Below, one piece after another: positions 46,580 through 57,514 of a DNA stretch of 64,000 nucleotides. The notes beneath the pieces were generated by a model, which saw only the letters and a list, made by a program, of their open reading frames with translations, was not told the DNA's origin and made no database searches. Location of the stretch: contig NZ_JACMYK010000015.1 in assembly GCF_020889785.1 (NCBI RefSeq), positions 1 through 64,000 of the forward strand, given 5' to 3'. Each line of letters opens with the position of its first letter. Within the stretch, counting starts at the first letter, position 1. Both the position numbers and the translations under genes were made by a program. The stretch comes from Bradyrhizobium acaciae. GTDB lineage: Bacteria; Pseudomonadota; Alphaproteobacteria; Rhizobiales; Xanthobacteraceae.

Positions 46580-46658
46580 CGCCTTCCAACCTCTGCACGC
46601 TTTTTCTTCAACGATGTTCCAGTCGTCGCTGGCCTGACAAGAACCGCCCGCGTCACGC

Positions 46659-47885
46659 TCAGCGTTGCTCAGGCCGCCGCTCCTCGGGTCTTTCACCGGA
46701 ACGCTCCTCTCCCGCGGGCCCATGGCGTGGAGGCGCACCCATCTCCTGGCGCTGCGGCTCTGGCATCACGGCTGGGGCAGTAGGTCTGGCCTCGATTTCC
46801 GGCCTGGCCGCCGGATGAGCCATGGGTTGGGGGCGAGGCTCCGGCCTCGGCGCAGACTCCGGCCTTGCCTCCGGCACGCGGATGTCCTCGCGCCTTCGCT
46901 CTTCCGGAGGAAGAGCTCTCGGGGCCGCCTCAGTCAGCGGCGTTCGTTCACGCTCGGATTCGCGAGGCGCAGCTTTTCCGGCTTCATCCGCTGGCGACTT
47001 GCGGGCCGGCGCGGGCGCCTCCGCCGGACGTCGAGAATCTTCGAGACGCTGCCGCCCGGGATCCTCGGGACGCGCGCCCCTCAGATCTTCAGGCCGAGGC
47101 TTGTCCGTGTTCGACGGCATCACCTCGGCGGGTGGGCGGGGCCGAACAATGTCTCGCCCGTTCAGCACTGCTGGACGTGGCGTGGCCACCACGGGCGGTG
47201 CGCCGCCGTTTGCCCTGTTGAACAGACGGGTGTCGTGGCTCGCGACCTCGACGTGCTTACGTTGCAGCGGCGTGGGTGCGAAATGTTGTTCCTTGGCGAT
47301 GGTTCTGTCCGCAGCTGTCGGACGAGCCTCGATGCCGCCTCGTCCACCATTGAAGCTGACGTTGTTCACCGTCTCATTGACGACGACGGTTTTCTGATAG
47401 ACGTTTCTGATCGTCACGTTCCGGATGTTGTTGACGGTGCTGTTGTAGTAGAATTGGCCACGATCCCAGCGGCCGCCTTCGTAGCCGATGCCCGAATAGC
47501 CGAAGCCATAGTTGACGCCGCCGTAAAAGCCGACGCGTTCACCCCAATAGCCTGGGTGGAAAATGTAGGCTCCCGCAAGCCAGCCCCAGTAGCCCGGGGT
47601 CCATAACAGGCCCGCTCGCGGTGGCTGCACCCAGGTTCCCGGCACCCAATAGTAGTCGCCGGCATCCTCGTCCCACGACCAGTATCCCGGAGACCAGAGA
47701 TAGCCCGGCGCGGGCACGGGGGGCTGTTCGTAACGAGGCAACGGCGGCGGTGGCGTTTCCACGGCCGTGACTTGGGAGCAGGCTGCCTCCTGGGACAACG
47801 CCGCCGTCGGCACGACGCATTCGCTTCCAAGCAGCAAGACAGCGAAAACTAAAGGAGATGTCGTCGTCAACAGTCGCTTCAACAT
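46659..47885 (-). CDS. Secreted WXXGXW/YXWGXW-repeat protein with disordered Pro/Arg/Glu tail
   Basis: A 408-residue protein. After a signal peptide (cleavage near SQEA) come repeats such as YLWSPGYWSW, YYWVPGTWVQ, LLWTPGYWGW and YIFHPGYWGE (about 60-115), then a Gly/Tyr/Asn-rich stretch, and a ~200-residue tail of Pro, Arg, Glu and Ala (RPEDLRGARPEDPGRQRLED...). YXWGXW proteins are envelope proteins of unknown role common in rhizobia. The tail is low complexity and probably disordered. Confidence 0.82.
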   Translation of the reverse strand: MLKRLLTTTSPLVFAVLLLGSECVVPTAALSQEAACSQVTAVETPPPPLPRYEQPPVPAPGYLWSPGYWSWDEDAGDYYWVPGTWVQPPRAGLLWTPGYWGWLAGAYIFHPGYWGERVGFYGGVNYGFGYSGIGYEGGRWDRGQFYYNSTVNNIRNVTIRNVYQKTVVVNETVNNVSFNGGRGGIEARPTAADRTIAKEQHFAPTPLQRKHVEVASHDTRLFNRANGGAPPVVATPRPAVLNGRDIVRPRPPAEVMPSNTDKPRPEDLRGARPEDPGRQRLEDSRRPAEAPAPARKSPADEAGKAAPRESERERTPLTEAAPRALPPEERRREDIRVPEARPESAPRPEPRPQPMAHPAARPEIEARPTAPAVMPEPQRQEMGAPPRHGPAGEERSGERPEERRPEQR

Positions 47886-47969
47886 GAGAACCTTGGCGAG
47901 AAAGCGTTGTCATTCGCGTGATGCACGACACCGTTCGCGCCGGCGAACGGTGTCAGGTTCGGCGCGCGG

Positions 47970-48458
47970 CTAGCGACCCGGCTGCAGCGTCATGCTCTCC
48001 AATCCCGCCGCGACGATCAGGCCGGTTTCCGCTTGCACGCTGAGGGGTTGCAGCGCGATGCTGTTGTTCGAACCACCCAGCAGCACATTGCCGCCCACGC
48101 CGACGACTGCCGCGGCCATTGCATCGACGCCGACATAAGTCCCGGCGATATCGCCGCGGCCGGGCTGGGCAATGGGCGCGAACACCGACCAGGCAAGGGC
48201 AGTGCTCTCGGTAATGCCGATGTCGAGACCGACCTTCTGAATCGTCGCGACATAGTAATCTTCGGGCAGTCCGTTGATGCGCAAGACACACGCCAGATTG
48301 GTGACCGCGCCGACGATAAAGCCGATGCTCGGGCCACCCTTGCACTCAAGCACGCCGACTTGCACTTTTTGAACGGGCTGCTGGGCTTGCGCGGTTGATA
48401 CCAGGGCGGCCAGCATTGCTCCGGCAAAGGCAGTGAGGACCGTCGAACGTCGTCGCAT
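47970..48458 (-). CDS. Secreted DUF992 protein
   Basis: A 162-residue protein with signal peptide (LVSTAQAQQ) and a DUF992 domain: VQVGVLECKGGPSIGFIVGA, LACVLRINGLPEDYYVATIQ, KVGLDIGITESTALAWSVFA. The two cysteines may pair. It is periplasmic or surface-located, widespread in rhizobia, with unknown function. It follows dnaK after 173 bp. Confidence 0.85.
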   Translation of the reverse strand: MRRRSTVLTAFAGAMLAALVSTAQAQQPVQKVQVGVLECKGGPSIGFIVGAVTNLACVLRINGLPEDYYVATIQKVGLDIGITESTALAWSVFAPIAQPGRGDIAGTYVGVDAMAAAVVGVGGNVLLGGSNNSIALQPLSVQAETGLIVAAGLESMTLQPGR

Positions 48459-48631
48459 AAGAAAGCTCCTACAAAATGAAGGCGGAATGCCTTCAAGACG
48501 TCTGCTGAAGTTTAAGTAAAACGATGCAACCGGGATTGCAGTCCGGCACCTGAGGGCTGGCGTTTCGTCCCGACAGCGGTGTAAAGCGCGATTGGTCGCC
48601 GCGGGCTCGCGCCCGCGCTTACAGAAGCGCG

Positions 48632-50530
<1,899 letters not shown>

Positions 50531-50596
50531 GTCGCGCTCCTCTGACTTTTTCGTTGATCGACTATGTGCGGCTTGCGCCCTGCTCCACTCCCGTTG

Positions 50597-50700
50597 AGCA
50601 ACACGTGTGCCACATCGCGACCCGCATGATTTCAACGACTTGAGCTGCGTAATCGGAACGGGTCGGACATTTTGTCCGACGCGCGCCGGACAAACTGTCT
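50597..50700 (-). promoter_or_regulatory. Sigma-54 cassette P4 (DnaK and probably the CbpA-activator-kinase string)
   Basis: Palindromes GGACA-AAC-TGTC (50688-50699) and GGACA-TTT-TGTCC (50665-50677); IHF-like TTTCAACGACTTG (50630-50642, one mismatch); sigma-54 element TGGCACacgtgTTGCT (50597-50612), a full consensus. Proximal centre 60 bp and IHF centre 25 bp from the -24 GG; palindromes 23 bp apart. Its unit may extend to the activator itself, giving feed-forward control. Confidence 0.88.
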
Positions 50701-50824
50701 ATTGGCCTAAGCGCGCATGATGCGTCAGGCTGTCCGGCCATTGCCGATGACCGCGGAAGGCCTGTCCATTGTTGCTGGACTGTCCATCGCGGATCGGGCC
50801 AGGTTAGAGCGACGCGCCTGGAGA

Positions 50825-51754
50825 TTACTCCGGACGTCCGCTGCCCAGCAGCGCGGAATCCCAACCCGCCGCGCTCGCGCCAGCGACGTAAGTGGATTCC
50901 AGGAAGGCAAGTAGATCGCCGTCAGGATTATCCGACTGGCGCAGGTCGTCGTAGTCGAGGAGAAACTCGCCCAGGCCGGCGTCCCATCGCGCGGCGCCTG
51001 GACCGATCTTCGCGTTTTCGATGCCTTGCGGCTGCGGGTAGGTGAAGGAGTAGAATGCGGGTCTGGGATAGGAGCGATCACCCGACCACCATCCCATCTC
51101 CATCAACTCCGCATTCATCGCATTGCGCCGGATAAAATCAGCGTTCGGCGCCGGTGATGCGGGCTTGCCCTTATAGAACGGCACGCGAATGTCGAACGTC
51201 CCCCACATCAGGCCGATGGGTTGCGTCTTGCCCGTGAACCGCCCCTGAAAGATCTGCATGACACGTTGCGTGCTGAGGAGAATGCGCCACCAGGCGTTGA
51301 CCATGTCGCGGTCGTATGGGCGCTGTTGCTTATCCTGGTCGAACGGGATCGGATTGGACACCTCCTGCGGCATCAGCGTGATGGACGCATCTATCCCGGC
51401 GTAGCGAAGCCGGTCGAGGAACGTGTCGACCAGCGTTGCGACCGGCGTCGAACCGAGCGGCAATTGTCCCGATCCGCCCGAACTCGTGAACCATTGCAGC
51501 TCGTGCGAGATAAAGTCGGCGCGGACCTCGTAGACGCCGCCGGCGCAAGGGATCGGGCCAGTGGTCAGGCCTCTCGCGCCGAGCCACAGCGGAACCTCGG
51601 CCCATTGCGCCTGGAACGGCCCGGCCAGCTTGAGCTTGCCAACCGCCTGCAACACCATGTGGAGAAGATACCGCGTCTGCTCGAAAGCCTCGCAGGACAG
51701 AGCCGGCCACAGATCGCCAGACGCAAGAGTGGAAGCTGATTTTCCGACACTCAT
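50825..51754 (-). CDS. DUF5996 family protein
   Basis: A 309-residue protein with the DUF5996 wording: LWPALSCEAFEQTRYLLHMV, LQAVGKLKLAGPFQAQWAEV, PLWLGARGLTTGPIPCAGGV, FISHELQWF and AFYSFTYPQPQGIENAKIGP. The family is widespread and has no established function. GAGGAC precedes the ATG at 51754; the frame opens at 51793. It lies upstream of cassette P4, in the same direction as dnaK, and so is outside that unit. Confidence 0.85.
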   Translation of the reverse strand: MSVGKSASTLASGDLWPALSCEAFEQTRYLLHMVLQAVGKLKLAGPFQAQWAEVPLWLGARGLTTGPIPCAGGVYEVRADFISHELQWFTSSGGSGQLPLGSTPVATLVDTFLDRLRYAGIDASITLMPQEVSNPIPFDQDKQQRPYDRDMVNAWWRILLSTQRVMQIFQGRFTGKTQPIGLMWGTFDIRVPFYKGKPASPAPNADFIRRNAMNAELMEMGWWSGDRSYPRPAFYSFTYPQPQGIENAKIGPGAARWDAGLGEFLLDYDDLRQSDNPDGDLLAFLESTYVAGASAAGWDSALLGSGRPE

Positions 51755-51812
51755 GGCATGTCCTCGCACAGTTGTTGCGTAGGAAGAATTCACGCCTCAA
51801 GCCGTCATTCAT

Positions 51813-52058
51813 CTATCGCAAGCCACACCAAGGCTTCACGACCCCTGCTTCGACAGCTTTTCGACGAACTGACACTGCGGTGTAGAGCTGCGCAATCCTG
51901 ATCACCTTCGATCGATCAAGGACCGTTTTCTCTCCATCGAACTCCTGTATAGCATGTTCAAGGCGCTTCCGTCGCCACGACTCAACGCGACGCAATCGCT
52001 GCACAAGAAGTCGGATGTCAGCGATCTCGGACGCGTTCTATTCGATCTTGCTCGACAC
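51813..52058 (-). pseudogene. Small gene with an internal amber codon
   Basis: A GTG at 52058 with GGGAGGCG upstream opens MSSKIE, then TAG (52040-52038), and the same frame continues NASEIADIRLLVQRLRRVES ... VESWRRKRLEHAIQEFDGEK to 51813. The continuation is a coherent charged helix followed by KVIRIAQLYTAVSVRRKAVE. Either a nonsense mutation inactivated an ~81-residue gene, or translation starts at the internal GTG (52004). It is divergent from the hsp20 cassette. Confidence 0.4.
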
Positions 52059-52147
52059 TCGACGCCTCCCAGCCTGCGTGATCAATGCTAGCGTCATTTT
52101 CGGCAGCGTCCAGAGCTACAGATGGCGACCGCCACCAGAGCTGAGTC

Positions 52148-52249
52148 AGACAACTTGTCCAATCGATTTTGACAAAGTGTCCGCGGACGAACTGACCAAC
52201 ACCTTAAGCTGTTGAGACGACTTGCCACGCGGATGGCACGCGTATTGCT
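52148..52249 (+). promoter_or_regulatory. Sigma-54 cassette P5 (Hsp20)
   Basis: Palindromes AGACA-ACT-TGTCC (52148-52160) and GACA-AAG-TGTC (52171-52181); IHF-like site on the minus strand TCTCAACAGCTTA (52205-52217, one mismatch); TGGCACgcgtaTTGCT (52234-52249). Centres are 59 bp and 24 bp from the -24 GG. This is the only rightward cassette, and its IHF site is inverted accordingly, so orientation relative to the promoter is conserved. Confidence 0.85.
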
Positions 52250-52306
52250 GCCAGTCGATCAGGTCGACGGTCTCTACCGTCGCATGTACGACCGGGATGG
52301 TTCACG

Positions 52307-52573
52307 ATGCTCAATGTCGACGTGAACGAGACAGATGACGAACTGCAAATCGTTGCAGAGCTGCATGGTCTAACGGCAAACGACATCGATGTGTCCGTTG
52401 AGAATGGCGTCCTCACCATTATCGCTGAGCGGCAGGTCAACGATGGCCGCGGTGCCGAGCGGACAATCAGAGTCTTGAGCTCGATGCTGCTGCCTCGTTC
52501 GGTCGATGCTCATGAGATAAACGCGTACTTCGAGGATGGCGTAGTAACTGTGACGTTTCCCAAGCACAGATAG
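52307..52573 (+). CDS. Minimal small heat-shock protein (Hsp20, alpha-crystallin domain only)
   Basis: An 88-residue protein that is just an alpha-crystallin domain: LNVDVNETDDELQIVAELHG, NDIDVSVENGVLTIIAERQ and the ending YFEDGVVTVTFPKHR with the conserved GVVTVTFPK. The N-terminal arm and the C-terminal IxI oligomerisation motif of typical ~150-residue Hsp20s are missing, so assembly into large cages is doubtful. No in-frame upstream start was found. It is ~47 bp after the start expected from cassette P5. Confidence 0.88.
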   Translation: MLNVDVNETDDELQIVAELHGLTANDIDVSVENGVLTIIAERQVNDGRGAERTIRVLSSMLLPRSVDAHEINAYFEDGVVTVTFPKHR

Positions 52574-52642
52574 CCGATCCAAGCCAGCGACGGAAAAATC
52601 ATCGGAGCTATCGAGCAGCCGTCTTGGAAGCGAGCAGGCATT

Positions 52643-53293
52643 TCAGCCCGCCACGCCGACTTTCGCAGGCCGCAACGAACGTGATCCGATCGCGTAACCA
52701 GGCTGCACGACGGTCGTGACCGTGCCGCTCGGCACTGACGGATCTTGCACCTGGAACATGGCTTCGTGAAAGTGAGGATCAAATCGGCTTCCGGTCGGAT
52801 CAAGCTTCTTGACGCCGTGCGCTTCCAACGATCGCAGCAGCTCCTTTTCGGTCAACTCCACACCCTCGACAAACGTCTTGAAGGGACCAGCATTGCCGCG
52901 CAGCTCCATAGGAAGGCTCGACATCGCACGTTCCAGATTGTCTGCGACGTTGACCATATCGCCCGCGAACCTGGTTACGGCGTATTGCCGCATGTCGTTC
53001 AACTCGCGCTCAGCGCGCCGGCGTACATTCTCGGCGTCCGCGAGCGCCCGAAGCAGGCGGTCTTTGAGATCGACATTTTCCGCCACGAGCCGCGCAATAG
53101 CATCATGTGCGCCTTCTGCTGCGCCCGCTGCGGCGCTCGCAGCATCTGGCGATCCAGAAGCGGCTTCCCTTGCGGAATCCTCAGTCGTCGCCTTCTCGAC
53201 ATCTTCCCCCGCCTGATGAGTCCCTCCCTGAGAGGGGCGTGGGTGAATCTGTCTGTTGTGATAAGGATTCTTTGGCGGGCCGTTATTGGTCAT
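52643..53293 (-). CDS. grpE: Nucleotide exchange factor GrpE
   Basis: A 216-residue GrpE: disordered acidic N-terminus, coiled coil with LVAENVDLKDRLLRALADAE and ENVRRRAERELNDMRQYAVT, then the beta domain KKLDPTGSRFDPHFHEAMFQ and GTVTTVVQPGYAIGSRSLRP. It releases ADP from DnaK. The ATG at 53293 is chosen because upstream residues are not GrpE-like. It follows hdeD by 83 bp and is likely driven by cassette P6. Confidence 0.93.
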   Translation of the reverse strand: MTNNGPPKNPYHNRQIHPRPSQGGTHQAGEDVEKATTEDSAREAASGSPDAASAAAGAAEGAHDAIARLVAENVDLKDRLLRALADAENVRRRAERELNDMRQYAVTRFAGDMVNVADNLERAMSSLPMELRGNAGPFKTFVEGVELTEKELLRSLEAHGVKKLDPTGSRFDPHFHEAMFQVQDPSVPSGTVTTVVQPGYAIGSRSLRPAKVGVAG

Positions 53294-53376
53294 GGCAGCT
53301 CTCTTATCTCGCCGTTGATATGTCGTTTGAGGGCCGGTCGAAAGAGCGCCGTTCTTCGCGCGCCCGAGCCCGCCAT

Positions 53377-53955
53377 CTACCTCGCATCGCGAAGCTGCAG
53401 CCCCAGGCCAATCAGCGTGCAGCCCTGGAAGACCAGGTCGACCGACAACAGCAGACCAAGCAGCCAGAGACTGTTGAGTGGCCACCCCAGGAGGAACGCC
53501 AATCCTGCGATCGCGGTGAGCAATCCGGAGGCAAACAGCCAGCCCCAGCCACGATCTCCCCTTGCTCTAAAGCTGAGCAGCAGGCGCATGAGGCCGGACG
53601 CGATCGTGAAAACGGCCAATATGAGAGTCAGAACCAGCGAAGCGATTGCCGGATCCAGAACGATTGTCGCACCGGCCGCGGCATAGAAAAAACCGCCCAG
53701 GCCCCAAAGAAAGAAGCCGCGCCAGCTCTTAACCCTGAACGCATGGACGATCTGGAAAGCGCCCGCGACGATCATCAACACACCGATGTAGAAGATCGTT
53801 GCGATGGTCGCCAAGAGGAGATTGCTGAGAGCGCCGAAGCCCAGCACAACAAAAAGCACACCCAGGGCGACGAACCAACCCCACTTCCCTTGCGCTTCGG
53901 TCATCAGTCCCGTGAACGCTCGCCTCGGTTGCGACATTCCAGTTGTCTGCGCCAT
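53377..53955 (-). CDS. HdeD-family acid-resistance membrane protein (DUF308)
   Basis: A 192-residue protein with six membrane helices: WGWFVALGVLFVVLGFGALS, IFYIGVLMIVAGAFQIVHAF, FLWGLGGFFYAAAGATIVLD and later repeats, as in HdeD/DUF308. The family protects against acid or heat stress; HdeD also occurs in heat-resistance islands of other bacteria. The ATG at 53955 is used; a start at 53904 (MTEAQGKWGW) is possible. A ~100-nt leader separates it from cassette P6. Confidence 0.9.
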   Translation of the reverse strand: MAQTTGMSQPRRAFTGLMTEAQGKWGWFVALGVLFVVLGFGALSNLLLATIATIFYIGVLMIVAGAFQIVHAFRVKSWRGFFLWGLGGFFYAAAGATIVLDPAIASLVLTLILAVFTIASGLMRLLLSFRARGDRGWGWLFASGLLTAIAGLAFLLGWPLNSLWLLGLLLSVDLVFQGCTLIGLGLQLRDAR

Positions 53956-54067
53956 GGATGATTTGTCCAAAGATCGAGTTGCTCTTGGTAGATCGCGGGT
54001 CCCGATGCCGTTGCGCGCAGATCGATCCCCCGCGATGCGAACGACGCCATTCTCGCAAGCACAGCAA

Positions 54068-54170
54068 CGCAATCGCCGTGCCAGGTCGCAAACATCGCGA
54101 TTTCAATGCGTTATGGAGATCGACTTGGTGGGGCGGTCATTTTGTCCGGGATCCTTCGGACAAAATGACC
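54068..54170 (-). promoter_or_regulatory. Sigma-54 cassette P6 (HdeD / GrpE)
   Basis: Palindromes GGACA-AAA-TGACC (54158-54170) and GGTCA-TTT-TGTCC (54135-54147); IHF-like TTTCAATGCGTTA (54101-54113, one mismatch); TGGCACggcgaTTGCG (54068-54083). Centres are 59 bp and 25 bp from the -24 GG; palindromes 23 bp apart. Each palindrome carries one altered base (GGTCA or TGACC), and the two changes mirror each other. Confidence 0.85.
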
Positions 54171-54276
54171 GGGGTCGAGGATCAACAGACCGGGCAAGAG
54201 CGCTTTCGATGACCTGAGTCCGGATTGCCGCGGTCGGCGTGGACAAACGCAGAAGGGCAAGACGCTCAGGGAGCCA

Positions 54277-54876
54277 TTAGCAAGCGATCACCTGCAAACG
54301 GCGCAACTCCGCGAGCACAGCCAGCAACGGGAGACCCACGATCGTGAAGTAGTCGCCGTCGATCTCGGTGAACAGCTGCACACCCTCACCGTCAATTCGA
54401 TAGACACCAGCGCTTTGCAGGGCTGACGGCCCTACCCGCGCCAGGTAACGGCTGATGTACGGTGGATCGAGCCTGCACATCGTCAAGCGAGCGACGCCGA
54501 CATGGCGCCAGAGCGCATTTCCATCACGGGCGACTGCGGCAGCGCTATTCACCTGATGGGTGCGATTGGACAGCAGCAGCAAGCGCCTGCGGCCTTCATC
54601 CATGTCGGCAGGGGCGCGCAGAATGTCATCGTCGAGCGACAGGATCTGCTTACAGCCGAGAACGACGGCTCCCGGGTTTCGTTCGCTGATTGCAGTCGCC
54701 TTGGCTTCCGCGACAACGAGGGCAATGTCCTCTGGGGAGCTGCCAGTTTCGACAAGAGGCGCTTCGAGCGCCTCATCATCAAGATCAATGGCCTGAAGCT
54801 CAGCAATTATCCCCGCATTCTTCAGCAGAAGCTCGGCGAGCGGGGATTCCGAGGCAAGAATGATATTCGCGGTCAT
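54277..54876 (-). CDS. Maf-like nucleotide pyrophosphatase
   Basis: A 199-residue Maf/YceF-fold protein: IILASESPLAELLLKNAGII at the N-terminus, LVVAEAKATAISERNPGAVV, GCKQILSLDD, YRIDGEGVQLFTEIDGDYFT and IVGLPLLAVLAELRRL. The usual SPRR motif is replaced by SPLA and GxDQ by GCKQ, so activity may differ from housekeeping Maf. GGAGGAGGAC precedes the ATG at 54876. It follows mscS and ends the long Cio unit; clearance of damaged nucleotides is the likely role. Confidence 0.82.
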   Translation of the reverse strand: MTANIILASESPLAELLLKNAGIIAELQAIDLDDEALEAPLVETGSSPEDIALVVAEAKATAISERNPGAVVLGCKQILSLDDDILRAPADMDEGRRRLLLLSNRTHQVNSAAAVARDGNALWRHVGVARLTMCRLDPPYISRYLARVGPSALQSAGVYRIDGEGVQLFTEIDGDYFTIVGLPLLAVLAELRRLQVIAC

Positions 54877-55062
54877 GTCGCAGTCCTCCTCCGTTCGAGT
54901 TCGATAACAGCTTGAAGCCCGCGGCAGCGCGTCGCGATTTCGAATCGCACCACAAGCGTGCCGCCGTTCAAGCCGGCAATCCGATACGTGACTGCGGCGT
55001 TGGACAACGTGCATCAGCGGTTCGTTCAATAGACCGCCACACCGTCCTTTCGTTTTGACATC

Positions 55063-56298
55063 TTAGCCCGCATCGACTGGACCCGGCGCGACCTGAGAAA
55101 GACCCGGCTCACGGTCTGCGCCCGCGTCGGCCGGAGCGGCTGTCTTGTCCGGGGTCGACGATTTGTCGTGAGGGAAAAGCTCGATCCCCGTTGGGAGGGT
55201 CTCCACGTAGAGCGACTGGCTTGGGAAGGCGAAATCAGAGCCGGCCTTTTTCACGATCGCCTTGATGGCATACGCCAACTCCTCCTTGATCTTCAGCCAG
55301 TCCCCCCAGACCGTCGTGCGGGTAAAACAGTAGACCATGAGATCGATCGACGAGTCATTGAACTTGTCGACGCGTACGAACGCGACGGCTTCAGGGGGAT
55401 GAACGAAATCCGAACTACCGAGGATGTACGCCTCGATCGCGTTGCGGATGTCGCGGAGTTGACTGGTGGTCGTGCTGTAGTCGAGCCCGATGATCCAGGA
55501 AATGCGGCGGAACGTCATCTGCGAGAAGTTGGTGACGGCATTGTCCGCCAGATACGAGTTCGGGACAAATACAGGCGCTTGATCGAACCGACGGACTTTT
55601 GTCGTTCGCAGACCAATGGTTTCGACCGTGCCTTCGACAATTCCCTCGGCGAGGATCCAGTCACCGTTTCTGAAGCGCTGCTCTCCAATGATGAAGATCC
55701 CGGAGATCAGGTTCTTGAACAGATTCTGGGCGCCCAGCGCCACCGCAACACCGACGAGCCCGAAGCTCGCCAGCACCGGTCCGACGTGAATGCCCCAGAC
55801 CTCCAAGATAGCGGTCGCGCCCAGCGCCACGATGATGGCGCGTCCGACCCTGACCGTCCAGCCGATCATGGCCTTGCTGAAGATCGGCGTTCGGCCATCC
55901 AGAACCGCGCATAGCGGCCCGATCACCTCGAACAATGCCCAGAAGATCGTGAACGCGATCAACGATTGATCGACCTGGAGGAGCCCGTCCTTGAGCCTCT
56001 GATTGGTGAGAATGAACTCGCCGATAATCAGGATGGCCAGAACGATTGGAATCGACTGGAGATGGGGAGCAAGGGCATCAACGATCGTTCGGTTGAGGTC
56101 TCCTTCCCCGCCCGAAGACCAAGCGTGGATACGAGAGATGACAGTGCGACTAAAGAAGCGCCGGATCAGCACCGCGATCGCGAGAATGACGATCGAAACG
56201 ATAAAGTGTCCGACAGTCAGATCCAGGATGCTTCGCTGCCAGAACGAAAGGAAGATCGTCCAGAGTGCTGTCAGATCGTAATTCGCGGTATGTGTCAT
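55063..56298 (-). CDS. MscS-family mechanosensitive channel
   Basis: A 411-residue channel: five N-terminal membrane helices, then the pore helix and beta domain GPVLASFGLVGVAVALGAQN, LFKNLISGIFIIGEQRFRNG, ILAEGIVEGTVETIGLRTTK and VFVPNSYLADNAVTNFSQMT, as in MscS. A ~50-residue Pro/Ala-rich C-terminal tail follows (TPDKTAAPADAGADREPG). It opens under membrane tension to release solutes. Placed between the cytochrome oxidase and maf genes, 94 bp after cioC. Confidence 0.9.
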   Translation of the reverse strand: MTHTANYDLTALWTIFLSFWQRSILDLTVGHFIVSIVILAIAVLIRRFFSRTVISRIHAWSSGGEGDLNRTIVDALAPHLQSIPIVLAILIIGEFILTNQRLKDGLLQVDQSLIAFTIFWALFEVIGPLCAVLDGRTPIFSKAMIGWTVRVGRAIIVALGATAILEVWGIHVGPVLASFGLVGVAVALGAQNLFKNLISGIFIIGEQRFRNGDWILAEGIVEGTVETIGLRTTKVRRFDQAPVFVPNSYLADNAVTNFSQMTFRRISWIIGLDYSTTTSQLRDIRNAIEAYILGSSDFVHPPEAVAFVRVDKFNDSSIDLMVYCFTRTTVWGDWLKIKEELAYAIKAIVKKAGSDFAFPSQSLYVETLPTGIELFPHDKSSTPDKTAAPADAGADREPGLSQVAPGPVDAG

Positions 56299-56392
56299 TT
56301 GGAAACGTGCCGAAGCCGATGATGCTTTCCCGCTATGTTCGCGGCTTGGCGACGAGCGGGACGGTTTGGAAATCAGGACGAATGGAGGGAGA

Positions 56393-56506
56393 CTAACGTA
56401 ACCACAGCCTGATCACGCCCGAGACGAGACCGACCGCCACAACGCTTGCGATCCAGATCGCGGCCATCCACGCGAGCCGTTGCCATAGCGGGATCCGCGC
56501 CTGCAT
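56393..56506 (-). CDS. cioC: DUF2474 small subunit of the Cio oxidase (CioC)
   Basis: A 37-residue single-helix protein, MQARIPLWQRLAWMAAIWIA then SVVAVGLVSGVIRLWLR. The PLWQRLAW...W pattern is that of DUF2474 proteins encoded after cioAB. Its ATG shares one base with the cioB stop (TGATG). It is too short for most gene callers but well supported. Confidence 0.9.
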   Translation of the reverse strand: MQARIPLWQRLAWMAAIWIASVVAVGLVSGVIRLWLR

Positions 56507-57510
56507 CAGTGATATCCTGCGGTGCCGGCCTTGCCGCGAAACACCCAGTAGGCCCAACCCGTGTAGGCGAGGATGAGCGGAATGATCACGCAGGCGCCCA
56601 CCAGCATGAACAATTGGCTTTCGACCGGTGCCGCGGCATCCCAGATCGTAATCGCGCGTGGAACAGCGTACGGATAAATGCTGATCCCGAGCCCGATGAA
56701 GCTCAACAGGAACAGTGCCAGCGCCATGAGAAACGGCAGCCGCTCGAACTCACGCTTCAGACTCCAGAAGAAGGTTGCCGCGCAGATCAGCACCAGCAGC
56801 GGCACCTGGGCCGTCAACAAGACACCGGGCATTGCGAACCATCGCCGCCAGTAGTCATAGTCGAGGAACGGCGTCACCGCGCTGACGGCCGCCAGCGCCA
56901 GCAGCGTGCCGGCGCCGAGCCAGAAGGCGGCACGGCGCGCGTGACGTTGGCTCGTCCCCTCCGTCTTCCAGATCAGCCACGTTGCGCCGAGCAACGCATA
57001 GCCGATCACAACCGCGACGCCGGTCAGGATGCTGAACGGGCTGAGCCAGTCGAGCCAGCCGCCGGCATAGGCATCATTGACGACATGAATGCCCTGCAGA
57101 ATTGCCCCAAGCGTCACGCCTTGCGCGAAAGCCGCAATCAGGGAACCCAACCAAAAGGCAACGTCCCACAATGGCCGATGCCCTGGATCGCGCCAGCGGA
57201 ACTCAAAGGCGACGCCACGGAAGACAAGCCCGAGTAGCATGGCAATCATCAACGGATAGGTGGCCGGAAGGATGATCGCATAGGCGAGCGGAAACGCCGC
57301 CAGCAGACCGCCGCCGCCCATCACCAGCCACGTCTCGTTGCCATCCCAGACCGGCGCGATCGAATTCATCGCCTGGTCGCGCTCGTCGCCGACCGCGAAG
57401 CTCGGGAACAGAATTCCGATGCCGAGGTCGAACCCGTCCATGACGACGTAGGCCATCACCGCGAAGCCGATAATGGCAGCCCAGAAAGTGGTAAGGTCGA
57501 TGCTGTACAT
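56506..57510 (-). CDS. cioB: Cyanide-insensitive terminal oxidase subunit II (CioB/CydB)
   Basis: A 334-residue, nine-helix subunit: YVVMDGFDLGIGILFPSFAV, SIAPVWDGNETWLVMGGGGL and VFRGVAFEFRWRDPGHRPLW are the conserved CydB N-terminal motifs. It forms the heterodimer with CioA. It starts 4 bp after the cioA stop and overlaps cioC. Length and wording place it with the cyanide-insensitive group. Confidence 0.93.
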   Translation of the reverse strand: MYSIDLTTFWAAIIGFAVMAYVVMDGFDLGIGILFPSFAVGDERDQAMNSIAPVWDGNETWLVMGGGGLLAAFPLAYAIILPATYPLMIAMLLGLVFRGVAFEFRWRDPGHRPLWDVAFWLGSLIAAFAQGVTLGAILQGIHVVNDAYAGGWLDWLSPFSILTGVAVVIGYALLGATWLIWKTEGTSQRHARRAAFWLGAGTLLALAAVSAVTPFLDYDYWRRWFAMPGVLLTAQVPLLVLICAATFFWSLKREFERLPFLMALALFLLSFIGLGISIYPYAVPRAITIWDAAAPVESQLFMLVGACVIIPLILAYTGWAYWVFRGKAGTAGYH

Positions 57511-57514
57511 GGCC

